This document shows positions 48,610 to 57,535 of a DNA stretch of 64,000 nucleotides, piece after piece. A model generated the notes under the pieces. The model saw nothing but the letters and a program-made list of their open reading frames with translations. It was not told the DNA's origin and did no database searches. Each line of letters opens with the position of its first letter. Positions within the stretch are counted from its first letter, which is position 1. The stretch covers positions 1 to 64,000 of the forward strand of contig JASHNQ010000033.1 of the NCBI GenBank assembly GCA_030041545.1, read 5' to 3'. The position numbers and the translations under genes are program-made. The DNA comes from a candidate division FCPU426 bacterium. GTDB lineage: Bacteria > Oederibacteriota > Muellerivitia > Muellerivitales > Muellerivitaceae.

Positions 48610-49812
48610 ATGCAGAAAAAACATTTTTTAACCCTATTCATCCTGACGGGTGGACTGGCCTTTCCCTGGGCCTGCTCCAACAACAGCAACCCCACCAGCC
48701 CGGCCCCCACCTCCACGTTCACGGCGGTGCCCACCAACTGGGCGGGCTACACGAACACGCCCACGCCCACTTCCACTCCCACCAACCTCAACGGCTATAC
48801 CTCCACCTTTACCTACACGACGACCTCCACCCCCACCGGCACGAACACCCCCACGGGCCCCACCGCCACCTTCACCAACACCCCCACCTTCACCCCCACG
48901 GTCACGTACACCAACACCGTGACCCCTTATCCGTCGCCCGTTCCCTACAACATCCAAGGCGGCCCCTCCGTTGAATTTCCCAACGGGGTGGCCTACAGTC
49001 CTTCGTCTTCCTACCTTTACGTGGCGGAAGGGGACGGGCAATCCGTAAGCATGGTCCAAATCTTCAATTCCGGCTTGGGCGCGGTGACCACCTTGACGGC
49101 CTATGGGTCCACGACTTTCGGCGATCCTTCCGGTGTGGCGGTCAATTCGGCGGGAAGCACCTTCTACGTTGTGGACAGCATCAACAATGCGGTTTACGGG
49201 TTCACCTCCAACGGAACAGCGGCCGTTTCCTGGGCTACATGGACCGGCGGCGCGGTAAACGCCTTTAGCCATCCCGAGAGAATAGCGGTAACGACAATCG
49301 CCCCGAATGATTACATTTACGTGGCGGATAGGGACAACAACACGGTGGAGGAATTCTCGCTGGCGGTAACGACATCGGGAGCGGCGGTCAGTTACGTCAA
49401 CCAATGGAACAGCGGTTCCATCGCCTTTTTCATCCCCAGTGCCGTGGCCCTGGACGGTTCCAACAACCTTTACGTCGCGGACGCGGGGAACGATTTAGTC
49501 CAGATTTTCAACGGAAGCAGCTGGAGCAGTTGGCCTACCGACGTTTCGTATTTGACGGACACGGATATCTGGGGCATCGCGGTGGACGGCAACCAGAACG
49601 TCTATACCGCCGATACTTACAACAACCAGGTCGAAATATTCAGCAAAAGCGGCGTCCTTGAATCCGCATGGACCGGACCCTCGGGCGGTTCCACCTTCGT
49701 CAGTCCCGACGGCGTGGCCTTGACCGGCACGGGCAGCAACTATAATATCTGGGTCAGTGACTATGAGAACGGCCCCGTCAGTACTGGAACTCTGACCGAA
49801 TTCGCGCCTTAA
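48610..49812 (+). CDS. NHL-repeat lipoprotein 2
   Basis: The 400-aa paralog of the preceding gene has lipobox FPWACS (Cys22) and a long Thr/Pro stalk of about 80 residues (TPTSTPTNLNGYTSTFTYTT). It then has NHL repeats such as FPNGVAYSPSSSYLYVAEGD, FGDPSGVAVNSAGSTFYVVDS, IPSAVALDGSNNLYVADAGND and IWGIAVDGNQNVYTADTYNN, ending LTEFAP. I start at ATG 48610; 13 upstream codons fall in a TTCGCAGTCGATC-type spacer repeat. The stalk is encoded by short CCACC/CACGCCC repeats, prone to length change. Confidence 0.85.
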   Translation: MQKKHFLTLFILTGGLAFPWACSNNSNPTSPAPTSTFTAVPTNWAGYTNTPTPTSTPTNLNGYTSTFTYTTTSTPTGTNTPTGPTATFTNTPTFTPTVTYTNTVTPYPSPVPYNIQGGPSVEFPNGVAYSPSSSYLYVAEGDGQSVSMVQIFNSGLGAVTTLTAYGSTTFGDPSGVAVNSAGSTFYVVDSINNAVYGFTSNGTAAVSWATWTGGAVNAFSHPERIAVTTIAPNDYIYVADRDNNTVEEFSLAVTTSGAAVSYVNQWNSGSIAFFIPSAVALDGSNNLYVADAGNDLVQIFNGSSWSSWPTDVSYLTDTDIWGIAVDGNQNVYTADTYNNQVEIFSKSGVLESAWTGPSGGSTFVSPDGVALTGTGSNYNIWVSDYENGPVSTGTLTEFAP

Positions 49813-50036
49813 TCCACGGCTTTCCCCCTTTCCGCGCCCCAAGGTCCCCCGCGAAAAGGCACAAACCCGGCCCGGATTCGGCTTCCCCGGCCTTCTCTGC
49901 CAAAGTTTTCCTTCAATTTCCAGAAACCTCAAGTAAAATAAGGATTCATGGGACTTAGCCGCGGTTCCGGGTTTGGGGTGAATAGCCCTTGTTAAAGGAA
50001 TCGTGCAACCTTGGAAATGGGGGTATGGGGCGACGA

Positions 50037-50870
50037 ATGAAACTCCATAAAGCCGGGCTGGCGGTGATGCTTTTGGCGCTCGTGTTGGGCTGGGCCAAGG
50101 CGGTTTGGGCGCAAAATGAGGACCTGGACCAGATGATCGATGGCGTCAAACAAACCGATTACATCAAGGAACGCAGTTATGTAGGCATTTTGGGGACCTC
50201 GGCCGATATCGACCAATACGGCGATTTCAACGGCACCAACACCATGGTCTTCGAAAACGGCGGGACAACGGTCAGCAACGGGGTTACCTATACCGAGTAC
50301 GACGAGGAGGACCTGATACCTTCCATTACCCGGCAATTCGGTTGGGGAGTGCTGTTTGGCCACCGGGAAGGGCCTTGGGCCGCCGAGCTCAGTTTTTGGC
50401 GCAGCGACCATACGGCCACTTGGATCGGTTCAAATGGGGCAGGCGGTTCTATCACTTTCACCGATCCTGCCAGCCTCCAAGCCATTAATATTGATTTTAA
50501 GCGCTATTTTTTCACTGCTTTCCCGACCCAGCCTTTTATCAGCCTGGGCCTTTCCTTCCCCTGGCTTTACGTGGAGGATCAATCCTTCCTGGTCGACACT
50601 TCCACCAGCCCGCCGTCGATTGTTTCACTGAACAACGAGACGATTTCGGGCATCGGTTTTGAGCTCGGGGCGGGCATGGAGCTTTACCTGGACAATAATT
50701 TTTCCCTATTGGGCGGGCTTTACGAGCGATGGACCGAGTTCGACCAGATCAACGGCGCCGCGAAGATACCGCTGAATCAAATGTATTTTAACGGCAACCC
50801 CTCCGACATCGGCGCCCTGGCGGGCAACGGCCTCAATATTTATATCGGTACCACCTTCGGCGTTCAGTGA
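50037..50870 (+). CDS. outer-membrane beta-barrel protein, paralog 2
   Basis: The 277-aa protein has a signal peptide ending AVWAQNED and barrel strands parallel to those of the gene at 46587: SYVGILGTSADIDQYGDF, RQFGWGVLFGHREGPWAAELSFW, INIDFKRYFF, QPFISLGLSFPWLYV, GFELGAGMELYLDNNFSLLGG and IYIGTTFGVQ. I take ATG 50037 as start; ATG 50025 is possible. Unlike paralog 1, a NHL lipoprotein gene follows it after 180 bp. The gene pairs suggest an ancestral barrel-plus-lipoprotein unit. Confidence 0.75.
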   Translation: MKLHKAGLAVMLLALVLGWAKAVWAQNEDLDQMIDGVKQTDYIKERSYVGILGTSADIDQYGDFNGTNTMVFENGGTTVSNGVTYTEYDEEDLIPSITRQFGWGVLFGHREGPWAAELSFWRSDHTATWIGSNGAGGSITFTDPASLQAINIDFKRYFFTAFPTQPFISLGLSFPWLYVEDQSFLVDTSTSPPSIVSLNNETISGIGFELGAGMELYLDNNFSLLGGLYERWTEFDQINGAAKIPLNQMYFNGNPSDIGALAGNGLNIYIGTTFGVQ

Positions 50871-51050
50871 AAGGCTTCGAAAGCGGGAGGGCCAGTCTAC
50901 TTACCCGCCAACGCCTAAGGGTAGACCGGAAACAGGCTCGCTTTTTCCCCGGTTTTTACGTGATTTTGCTTTGTTTTCAACTTGGTACAAAATCCGGCAA
51001 AATTAGGTAAAATTAAGCACGTTAAACATAAAATCCTTCCGAGGGCGCCT

Positions 51051-52307
51051 ATGAAGAAAATACTGGCCTTGCTCATCCTGTTGGCGGGATTGGTTTTTCC
51101 CTGGGCCTGCAGCGACAATAAGACTCCCACCATTCCGTCGGGGCCGGGTTTGGGAGGGGGAGGAAACTCAACACCGACAGGCACGATCACCCCCGGAACA
51201 TTCACGTCGACCCCGACCCAGGCCGTTGGAGCCAACACTTTCACCCCAACCCCGACTTTCGCCTTGGCTGTTCCTGTCTTCCAGGGCAATTACTCCACCA
51301 GCGCCGCGCCGAGGGGCATGGAGGTCGATGGCGGAGTCTTAACGGCTTCCGAAAGCGAAGTCCGAAGCACTGGGCTTGTGACGGAGTTCGAAGAATACAC
51401 AGGGGCCGGAACAGCGTCACTTAATCTTTACACCTGCGGTGGTGGTCCATGTGTCGGCAATGTCATTTCAACCGGCTGCCCACCACCCGTAACCACCCCC
51501 GGAGCGACTCCCGCTGAATTTATTCCTAATGGCACCACCCTCAATCAAGTCCAGGGTTTTGTGAACCCCGGGGGGTGTTGCGGCGCGGGAGCCTGGTCGG
51601 CCGTGCTGGATCGTACCGGAAGCGCAGCCACTCTTTATGCCGGCTATATCGGTTATTGGAGTTCAACCTTTCCACCGCAGGGTAATTACTATATGCCCTT
51701 TGCTTCCCCCGATTATGGGGGCATTCCTTTCAACAACCCCCAGGCCATGACGGATGATGGGACAGGTGGGACTGGTCACATGTATATCGCCGACACGGGA
51801 AACGGCTATGTGGACGAGTTATCCCCGTACGAAGGCAGCTGCCCCGATGAACCGCTTCCTATCCACCGTTTTAACGGGAGCCCCGGCACAACCGTCGGCG
51901 GTACGGGCGTTGTTTTCAGCGCGGCGTCCGTTACCTTCAAGTCACCCACCGCCGTTTCCTGCGACGCGGCGGGGGATATCTGGGTGGGCGACCAGGGATA
52001 TAGTCCTTCTTACATCATGGAGTTCACGTCGGGCGCTACCACCATCCTCGAATCCTGGCAGGCGGTTGCCGGATGCAAGGTGAGCGGGCTGGCGATTAAC
52101 TCCGGTACCGGCAACGTATATGTGTCCGATTCCGGGAACAATTTGGTCGAGATTTATTCGCCCACGGGGACATTGTTAAGCGCCTTCGGGGACCCGGGGC
52201 CCGCGGCCCATGAACTTTATCCCTTCGCCCCCTCCTGTATTGCTTTTTCCGGGGGATTCATTTATGTGGGCGATACCAACAACGATTACATCGATATTTT
52301 CGAGTAA
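51051..52307 (+). CDS. NHL-repeat lipoprotein 3
   Basis: The 418-aa product has lipobox FPWACS (Cys20), nearly identical in signal region to the lipoprotein at 48610, a Gly/Pro/Thr linker (about 28-70) and divergent NHL-like repeats. These include YYMPFASPDYGGIPFNNPQAM, GHMYIADTGNGYVDE, KSPTAVSCDAAGDIWVGDQ, VSGLAINSGTGNVYVSDSGNN and FSGGFIYVGDTNND. Cys-rich insertions (TCGGGPCVGNVISTGCPPP, GGCCGAGAW) are unlike the other two, so disulfides or metal binding are possible. ATG 51051 is the start; a terminator lies at 52392. Confidence 0.82.
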   Translation: MKKILALLILLAGLVFPWACSDNKTPTIPSGPGLGGGGNSTPTGTITPGTFTSTPTQAVGANTFTPTPTFALAVPVFQGNYSTSAAPRGMEVDGGVLTASESEVRSTGLVTEFEEYTGAGTASLNLYTCGGGPCVGNVISTGCPPPVTTPGATPAEFIPNGTTLNQVQGFVNPGGCCGAGAWSAVLDRTGSAATLYAGYIGYWSSTFPPQGNYYMPFASPDYGGIPFNNPQAMTDDGTGGTGHMYIADTGNGYVDELSPYEGSCPDEPLPIHRFNGSPGTTVGGTGVVFSAASVTFKSPTAVSCDAAGDIWVGDQGYSPSYIMEFTSGATTILESWQAVAGCKVSGLAINSGTGNVYVSDSGNNLVEIYSPTGTLLSAFGDPGPAAHELYPFAPSCIAFSGGFIYVGDTNNDYIDIFE

Positions 52308-52696
52308 GCGGTTGGCCGCGGGGTAGGTGACAAGCGAAATTAAATTCGTTACCTAAATCCTTTGAAGCTAAAAAAGGCCGGTTGATCATGGAGCCCAGGG
52401 CTTTACGCCCTGGGCTTTTTGTTTTTCGGGTTTATTGGAATGGAATTTTAATCCGCGAAGGGGACACGAAAATTTTACCCTTGGCCCTTTACCCTGGTGG
52501 AAGGGATGATTCACCGCCTTAAGGGATCCGTCCGACAAACGCCGAGTGGATCCATTGACCGACTCCGAACGTTGGAGAAAGTTTTTAAAAGTGGACAGAG
52601 GACCGGTCACTGGGTGAAAATGGGTGGCCCCGGAACAATCCAGGCTTCCCCGGCCCCCAACGGTCGGTGCCCTTACTGCCGAAGGAAAGGATTGAA
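52308..52696. other. spacer with terminator, no gene
   Basis: It contains the intrinsic terminator at 52392-52420, then about 270 bp upstream of the exported-protein gene. Short frames here lack ribosome-binding sites and family resemblance. Confidence 0.5.
52392..52420 (+). terminator. intrinsic terminator after NHL lipoprotein 3
   Basis: AGCCCAGGGC and GCCCTGGGCT form a 10-bp stem around TTTAC, followed by TTTTTG. It closes the beta-barrel/NHL gene series. Confidence 0.88.
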
Positions 52697-53443
52697 ATGA
52701 AAAGGTTCCTCAAGGCCATTTTTTTCCTTACGTTGCTTTTTCCAAGCCTGAAGGGCGCAGCCCGGGCGGGCCAAGAGGTCTACCTTTCCACCTCCCCCAA
52801 CGACCGCTATCGGGTCTACGTGGAGCAGGTCATCGACCGCCGCATCGGGGACCGGATCTTCTTCCGCTATCCCATGAGCCTGGTGAACGTCAAAAGGCCG
52901 GGCCACCATTTTTGGATCATGGACGTGGGCAGCCCGCTCATCCAGGAAACCGAAACGGGCACCTTCAAGCTGCATTGGGACGAAACCAGCCCCACCGAGC
53001 CCTCCTCCATCCATTTCGACTGGTCGCCGGACAGCCTCAAGGCCTTCATCCATTTGGAGACGATCCCTGGAATCTGGAAGACCTATTACGTCGACGTGAA
53101 CACTGGGAAAACCACGGACATCACCGCGGACCTGGAGCGGTACCTGGTATCCAAAACCCAGGGCTGGGACTGCCAGGAGCCGGTGGTGAAGCTGGAGAAA
53201 TGGACCCAACCCAACCTGGCCTTTTTCCGCCTGACCAGCACCTGCGGCAAGAAAACCGACAAGATCAACGACAGTTTTTTCTACCAAAACGATTCGGTGC
53301 TTTTCGACACCGAAAAGGCCGAGGTGGTGGAGGACTGCATGGGCTGCAAGGACGACAAGTCGGTCAAAACCTTCGACAAGTATTACGTGAAATCCCTGCC
53401 CACCCCCACTCCCACCCCCGAGGAAACCCCGACCAACGAGTAA
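52697..53443 (+). CDS. exported protein, unknown function
   Basis: The 248-aa protein has a signal peptide (FLKAIFFLTLLFPSLKGAARAG). Its mature part opens EVYLSTSPNDRYRVYVEQVI and contains HFDWSPDSLKAFIHLET, YYVDVNTGKTTDI and a Cys pair in EDCMGCKDDK. It ends in a short Thr/Pro tail (PTPTPTPEETPTNE). The S-P-N-x-x-Y-x-V and W-S-P-D-S-x-x pattern resembles single blades of WD40/TolB-like propellers, but there are too few for a full propeller. ATG 52697 is chosen for GAAAGGA upstream. Confidence 0.6.
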   Translation: MKRFLKAIFFLTLLFPSLKGAARAGQEVYLSTSPNDRYRVYVEQVIDRRIGDRIFFRYPMSLVNVKRPGHHFWIMDVGSPLIQETETGTFKLHWDETSPTEPSSIHFDWSPDSLKAFIHLETIPGIWKTYYVDVNTGKTTDITADLERYLVSKTQGWDCQEPVVKLEKWTQPNLAFFRLTSTCGKKTDKINDSFFYQNDSVLFDTEKAEVVEDCMGCKDDKSVKTFDKYYVKSLPTPTPTPEETPTNE

Positions 53444-53456
53444 GCGCCTTATTTCT

Positions 53457-53617
53457 GGTAGTGTATCAGTTTGATTTTCAGCAATACCAAAGGTACCCCT
53501 CACCCTACCCTCTCCCGCAAGGGGCGAGGGTTTTTGCTAGGTTTCCCCCTCTCCCTTGACGGGAGAGGGACAGGGTGGGATGGAAGACGGTCGAGGATCT
53601 CAAACTGAGACACTACC
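53457..53617. mobile_element. 161-bp palindromic element, same family as 20237
   Basis: Ends GGTAGTGTATCAGTTTGA and (inverted) GGTAGTGTCTCAGTTTGA flank the GC-rich core. Eight bases on each side match at seven positions (TTATTTCT at 53449 and TTATTTTT at 53618), consistent with an 8-bp target duplication. Confidence 0.82.
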
Positions 53618-53701
53618 TTATTTTTTTCCGACTTCTTATACCTTTGCGGTGGATGGGGTTTTGCTGTTGTCGGAACATGGGTACCGCATCAAAATAGGGC
53701 C

Positions 53702-55597
53702 ATGGCTTCCCCTTCCGCAGCCACCCCCATGAAAGTCGGCCATCCGCCCCCCAAGCCTTTGATGGTTTTCGACGGCGATTGCGGCTTCTGCCGCAAGTGG
53801 ATCGGCCGGTGGCGCCACCTCACCGGCGGCCACGTGGACTACGAACCCTACCAAAAAGTTTCAGCGGATTACCCGGAAATCCCCCTCGGGGATTTCAAGA
53901 AGGCGGTCCAGCTGATCCTGCCCGACGGGAGGGTTTTCCAGGGCGCCCAGGCGGTTTTTGAGGGAATGACCCCGGTTGGGGCCTTGAAGTGGCTGGCGTG
54001 GGTTTACGGCCATGTCCCGGGTTTCGCCCGGGTTTCCGAGTGGGCCTACGCTTTCGTGGCTTCCCACCGCCAATTTTTTTCCTCGGCCGACTCCTGCGGC
54101 TTTTCCGCCGCGGATGAAAAACCCCAATATTTTTTTTCGCGGTGGCTCTTCCTCAAAATTTTGGCTTTGGCTTACCTCTCGGCCTTCGGCTCCCTTTGGC
54201 CGCAAGTGGACGGTTTGATCGGCAAAAGGGGCATCCTGCCGGCGGCCTCCTTCCTGGGCGCCGCGCGGGAACAGTTGGGACCCGCCGCCTTCTGGGCCTT
54301 CCCCTCCCTTTGCTGGGTGGACGCCGGAAAGGGCTTCCTCCATTTCCTTTGCGCGGGGGGAGTGGCCCTATCCCTCCTGCTGTTTTTCGGCCTTGTTCCG
54401 GCCTTGTGCCTGGCCTTGCTTTGGGTTTTTTACCTGTCGTTGGTTTCGGTGGGAGGGGACTTTTTGTCCTTTCAATGGGACAACCTGCTTTTGGAAGCCG
54501 GCCTTTTGGCGGTCTTCGCCGTGCCCCCACGGTGGCGCCTTCAGCGAAAGGATTCCCAGCCCATCCCCGGCCTTATCCTTTTCCTCCTCCAATGGCTGTT
54601 GTTCCGGCTCATGTTCAGCTCGGGGGTCTGCAAACTGGCCAGCGGCGACCCCGCATGGAGGGGTCTCACGGCCCTGGAGTACCATTACGAAACACAGCCC
54701 CTGCCCACCACCCTGGCCTGGTTCATGAGCCAGCTTCCCGCCTGGTTCCAAAAGCTTTCCTGCCTTTATATGTTCGGGGTGGAATTGATCGTGCCTTTCC
54801 TCATTTTCGGCCCCCGGCGGCTGCGGCCCGCGGCCTTCCTGGCCTTTGTGTCGCTCCAAATCCTCATCCTGCTGACAGGTAATTATTGCTTTTTCAACCT
54901 GCTCACCCTGGGCCTATGCCTTTTCGCGCTGGAGGACGCGGCCTGGCCCGGTTGGTTCAAAAATTGGTGGGAAGGCAAATCCACAAGGGCCCACGGGAAG
55001 GCCCCGGTGGGGCGGTGGCCCTCCTGGGTGACCGGGTCCTTCGCGGCTTTGGCGATTTACATGACGGTGTTCCAAATGACCTATACCGTGGGTTTCCGCG
55101 CGCCCTGGCCTTCTTGGATGGCGGGGATTTACCAGGCCCTTGACCCCCTCCGATCGTTCAATTCCTACGGCCTTTTCGCGGTTATGACCACCACCCGGCC
55201 CGAAATCACCGTGGAAGGCAGCGACGACGGGGTCCAATGGAAGGCTTACGGCTTCAAATGGAAGCCGGGGGACCTGAAAAGGGCTCCCGGTTACGTGGCC
55301 CCCTACCAGCCGCGGCTGGACTGGCAAATGTGGTTCGCGGCCTTGGGCAGCCTTCAGCAGAACCCCTGGTTCGGCAATTTCATGGTCCGGCTCCTGCAGG
55401 GGTCGCCGGACGTTTTGGGACTTCTAGGTTACAATCCTTTCCCGCAAGCGCCTCCCCGGTTCATCCGCGCGGAAGTTTACGACTATTCTTTCACGACCTT
55501 CGATGAGAAGGCCAAAACCGGGGATTGGTGGAAGGCCGAATACCGCGGGCCCTATACCCGCCCTTTTTCGCTCCAACAACTTGGCTTAAAAAAATAA
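53702..55597 (+). CDS. DCC thioredoxin-like / lipase maturation factor fusion
   Basis: The 631-aa protein has an N-terminal DCC (DUF393) thiol-oxidoreductase-like domain with VFDGDCGFCRKW (Cys27 and Cys30). It is followed by a multi-span membrane domain of lipase-maturation-factor type: LFRLMFSSGVCKLASGDPAW and ALEYHYETQPLPTTLAWF are LMF signatures (about 300-340). About ten hydrophobic segments follow the DCC domain, and a soluble C-terminal domain ends DYSFTTFDEKAKTGDWW. LMF proteins assist folding of exported lipases in eukaryotes. The fused redox module suggests a disulfide role here, which is inference. It stands alone, between a palindromic element and a repeat-rich spacer. Confidence 0.85.
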   Translation: MASPSAATPMKVGHPPPKPLMVFDGDCGFCRKWIGRWRHLTGGHVDYEPYQKVSADYPEIPLGDFKKAVQLILPDGRVFQGAQAVFEGMTPVGALKWLAWVYGHVPGFARVSEWAYAFVASHRQFFSSADSCGFSAADEKPQYFFSRWLFLKILALAYLSAFGSLWPQVDGLIGKRGILPAASFLGAAREQLGPAAFWAFPSLCWVDAGKGFLHFLCAGGVALSLLLFFGLVPALCLALLWVFYLSLVSVGGDFLSFQWDNLLLEAGLLAVFAVPPRWRLQRKDSQPIPGLILFLLQWLLFRLMFSSGVCKLASGDPAWRGLTALEYHYETQPLPTTLAWFMSQLPAWFQKLSCLYMFGVELIVPFLIFGPRRLRPAAFLAFVSLQILILLTGNYCFFNLLTLGLCLFALEDAAWPGWFKNWWEGKSTRAHGKAPVGRWPSWVTGSFAALAIYMTVFQMTYTVGFRAPWPSWMAGIYQALDPLRSFNSYGLFAVMTTTRPEITVEGSDDGVQWKAYGFKWKPGDLKRAPGYVAPYQPRLDWQMWFAALGSLQQNPWFGNFMVRLLQGSPDVLGLLGYNPFPQAPPRFIRAEVYDYSFTTFDEKAKTGDWWKAEYRGPYTRPFSLQQLGLKK

Positions 55598-56039
55598 CAT
55601 TGGAACCGCGAAGGCGCGAAGAACACGAAGGGCCAACAATTAATTTAGAAGCCATTTCAAATCCCAAACTCTTACCACAAAGTTACAAAGTAACAAGAGT
55701 TAGACATCCAGCAAAGACTGGAAAACCTAAATAAAATCGAGGCTTTCAGGGTGTCATTGCGAGGAGCGAATTTTGCGACGAAGCAACCTCAGTTCCTGGG
55801 TTGTTTTAAGCTGTGAGTTTCGCCTGGGGCTAAACCCCTTTATTTTGGGACTGAGATTGCTTCGTCATAACCGTCCCCTAATCGGGGACATTCCTCGCAA
55901 CGACGGACAGGTTTCTTTATGAAGGTTTTTATTTTCGGCTTTTTAAAGGGTTTTTGATTTATTCGGTGGTGTCTAACTCTTGTTATTACAAGCCGTTAAT
56001 TTCGCGACCTTCGCGTTTTCGCGGTGAAAAGGAGTTCTC
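55598..56039. other. repeat-rich spacer
   Basis: It holds several dispersed repeats in a row. GAACCGCGAAGGCGCGAAG at 55602 has a partner TTCGCGACCTTCGCGTTTTC near 55998. A TAGAAGCCATTTCAAA/CTCTTACCACAAAG copy at 55644-55682 matches that at 5942-5991. The GTCATTGCGAGGAGCGAA element spans 55752-55905. No gene is visible. Confidence 0.6.
55752..55905. repeat. GTCATTGCGAGGAGCGAA-type palindromic element
   Basis: GTCATTGCGAGGAGCG...CGACGAAGCAACCTCAG at the left is mirrored by CTGAGATTGCTTCGTC...CCTCGCAACGAC at the right. The internal GGGGCTAAACCCC hairpin is also present. The motif is a widely dispersed bacterial repeat type. Confidence 0.75.
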
Positions 56040-56684
56040 TTGTTCCAAAAAGAGTATTGGGAAAGGAAGGCCTTGGATGAGCGCCGCCCGCCGGAACATC
56101 CGGTGGTCAGGCAGTACGCCGCCTCCAAGATCGAACAAATCCGCCGTTACGTCCCCCTGGGTAAAGGCACCCGCCTCTTAGACGTGGGCTGCGGGAACGG
56201 GTTTTTCTCCCACTATTTCAGCCAAATCTGCGACACCGTGGGCGTGGATTTTTCGGAGAAAATGCTGGCGAAAAACCTGATGCCCCAAAAATTACTCATG
56301 GACGCCGGCCGGCTTTGCTTCCAGGACTTCGCCTTTGACGTGGTCTTCTGCCACGCGCTGCTCCACCACGTTGGAAACATGGATGGAGTGCTTCAAGAAA
56401 TGAAGCGGGTTTCGAGGCGGTACGTCGTTGTGTTGGAGCCCAATCGGAACAATCCCTTGATGTTTCTTTTCTCGGCCTTGGTCCCCGAAGAGCGCAAAGC
56501 ACTGGAATTCTCACTTGGGTTTTTAAAGGAAAGAATGGCCCGTAACGGTTTAAGGGTGGTGGCGGCTTTTTCCCACGGAACCACCGTGTCGAACAAAACG
56601 CCGGCTTTTTTACTGCCGCTGGCGAGGCTCTTGGATTTCAACTACCCGTTGGGAATGACGAACATCCTCATCGCTGAACGATAG
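56040..56684 (+). CDS. class I SAM-dependent methyltransferase
   Basis: The 214-aa protein has the AdoMet motif LLDVGCGNGFFS (about 47-58), VGVDFSEKML for the acidic ribose contact, and DVVFCHALLHHVGNMDGVLQEMKRVSR, the methyltransferase type 11 pattern. The C-terminal region (LVVEPNRN-like VLEPNRNNPLMFLF, then LGMTNILIAER) resembles lipid or small-molecule methyltransferases. The start is TTG 56040 with GGAG six bases upstream. Substrate unknown. It is isolated between spacer repeats. Confidence 0.85.
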   Translation: MFQKEYWERKALDERRPPEHPVVRQYAASKIEQIRRYVPLGKGTRLLDVGCGNGFFSHYFSQICDTVGVDFSEKMLAKNLMPQKLLMDAGRLCFQDFAFDVVFCHALLHHVGNMDGVLQEMKRVSRRYVVVLEPNRNNPLMFLFSALVPEERKALEFSLGFLKERMARNGLRVVAAFSHGTTVSNKTPAFLLPLARLLDFNYPLGMTNILIAER

Positions 56685-56735
56685 TTCGCGGCTCACAGCT
56701 GACAGTCCACAGGAACAGCTTGAGGACATGCGACC

Positions 56736-57437
56736 TTAACTTTGCTGTGAGCTGTGAACTGTGGCCTGTGAGCTGCCTTTCTCCGTTTCGATGCGATGGA
56801 GGAGCTCCCTCAGGCTTAAGTCGGCCATGGACTCGATGCGGTAATCGGCGTGATCCAACGGCAATTGGCTCGTCACGGGGTTGGGCACGGCCACGCAGTA
56901 AACGCCCGCCGCCCGGGCGGCCTTGACGCCGTTGGGGGAATCCTCGAAGGCCAGGGCGCGGTCCGGGGAAACCCCCATGAACGTCAGCGTCAGGTCGTAA
57001 AGCTCGGGGTGGGGCTTGACGTTGGCCACGTCGTCCGCGGTGCGGATGGAATGAAACCGCTCGGCCAGCCCCAGCCGGGACAGGTGGCCCATGACCCAGT
57101 TTTGGTCCGAACTGGAGGCGACGGCCAGGGCGATTTTCAGTTTCCGGGCCTCTTCGAGGTATTCCAAAACCCCCGGACGGGGTTTTAACCCCGTCAAAAG
57201 CTCCTGTTCCCTTTTACGGAAGCTCTTCTTTAATTCGGCCCGGTCCAATGGCCGGCTCACCTGTTTTTCAAGGTAGTCGTAAACGTCGAAGGCGTGATGG
57301 GATGTGCCGATGCATTGGCCCCAGACGGCGATCGGCAATTCCACCCCGTAGGAGCGGTAAATTTCCGTCCAGTTTTGGAAGGCGGCGCTTTCGGTGTCCA
57401 AAATGACGCCGTCGAAATCGAAAATGATCAGATCCAT
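56736..57437 (-). CDS. HAD-superfamily phosphatase (beta-PGM-like)
   Basis: This 233-aa HAD hydrolase has the nucleophile motif IFDFDGVILDTE (Asp8 and Asp10), the cap domain following (helical, about 20-85), VASSSDQ for motif II, KPHPELY for motif III Lys and FEDSPNGVKAARAAG for motif IV. It is typical of the phosphoglucomutase/phosphoglycolate phosphatase group; substrate unknown. I start at ATG 57437. The last dozen residues (SSQATVHSSQQS) are encoded by a CTGTGAGCTGTGAACTG spacer repeat that extends the coding frame. Confidence 0.9.
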   Translation of the reverse strand: MDLIIFDFDGVILDTESAAFQNWTEIYRSYGVELPIAVWGQCIGTSHHAFDVYDYLEKQVSRPLDRAELKKSFRKREQELLTGLKPRPGVLEYLEEARKLKIALAVASSSDQNWVMGHLSRLGLAERFHSIRTADDVANVKPHPELYDLTLTFMGVSPDRALAFEDSPNGVKAARAAGVYCVAVPNPVTSQLPLDHADYRIESMADLSLRELLHRIETEKGSSQATVHSSQQS

Positions 57438-57535
57438 GGCGCAGGATTGTACCACGGCGCTTCCTGATGAATTTTGAATTTTCCGCCCGACAAACTAGGT
57501 TTAAACTAACCGACGTGAAAGCTCAAGGAGAAGTA

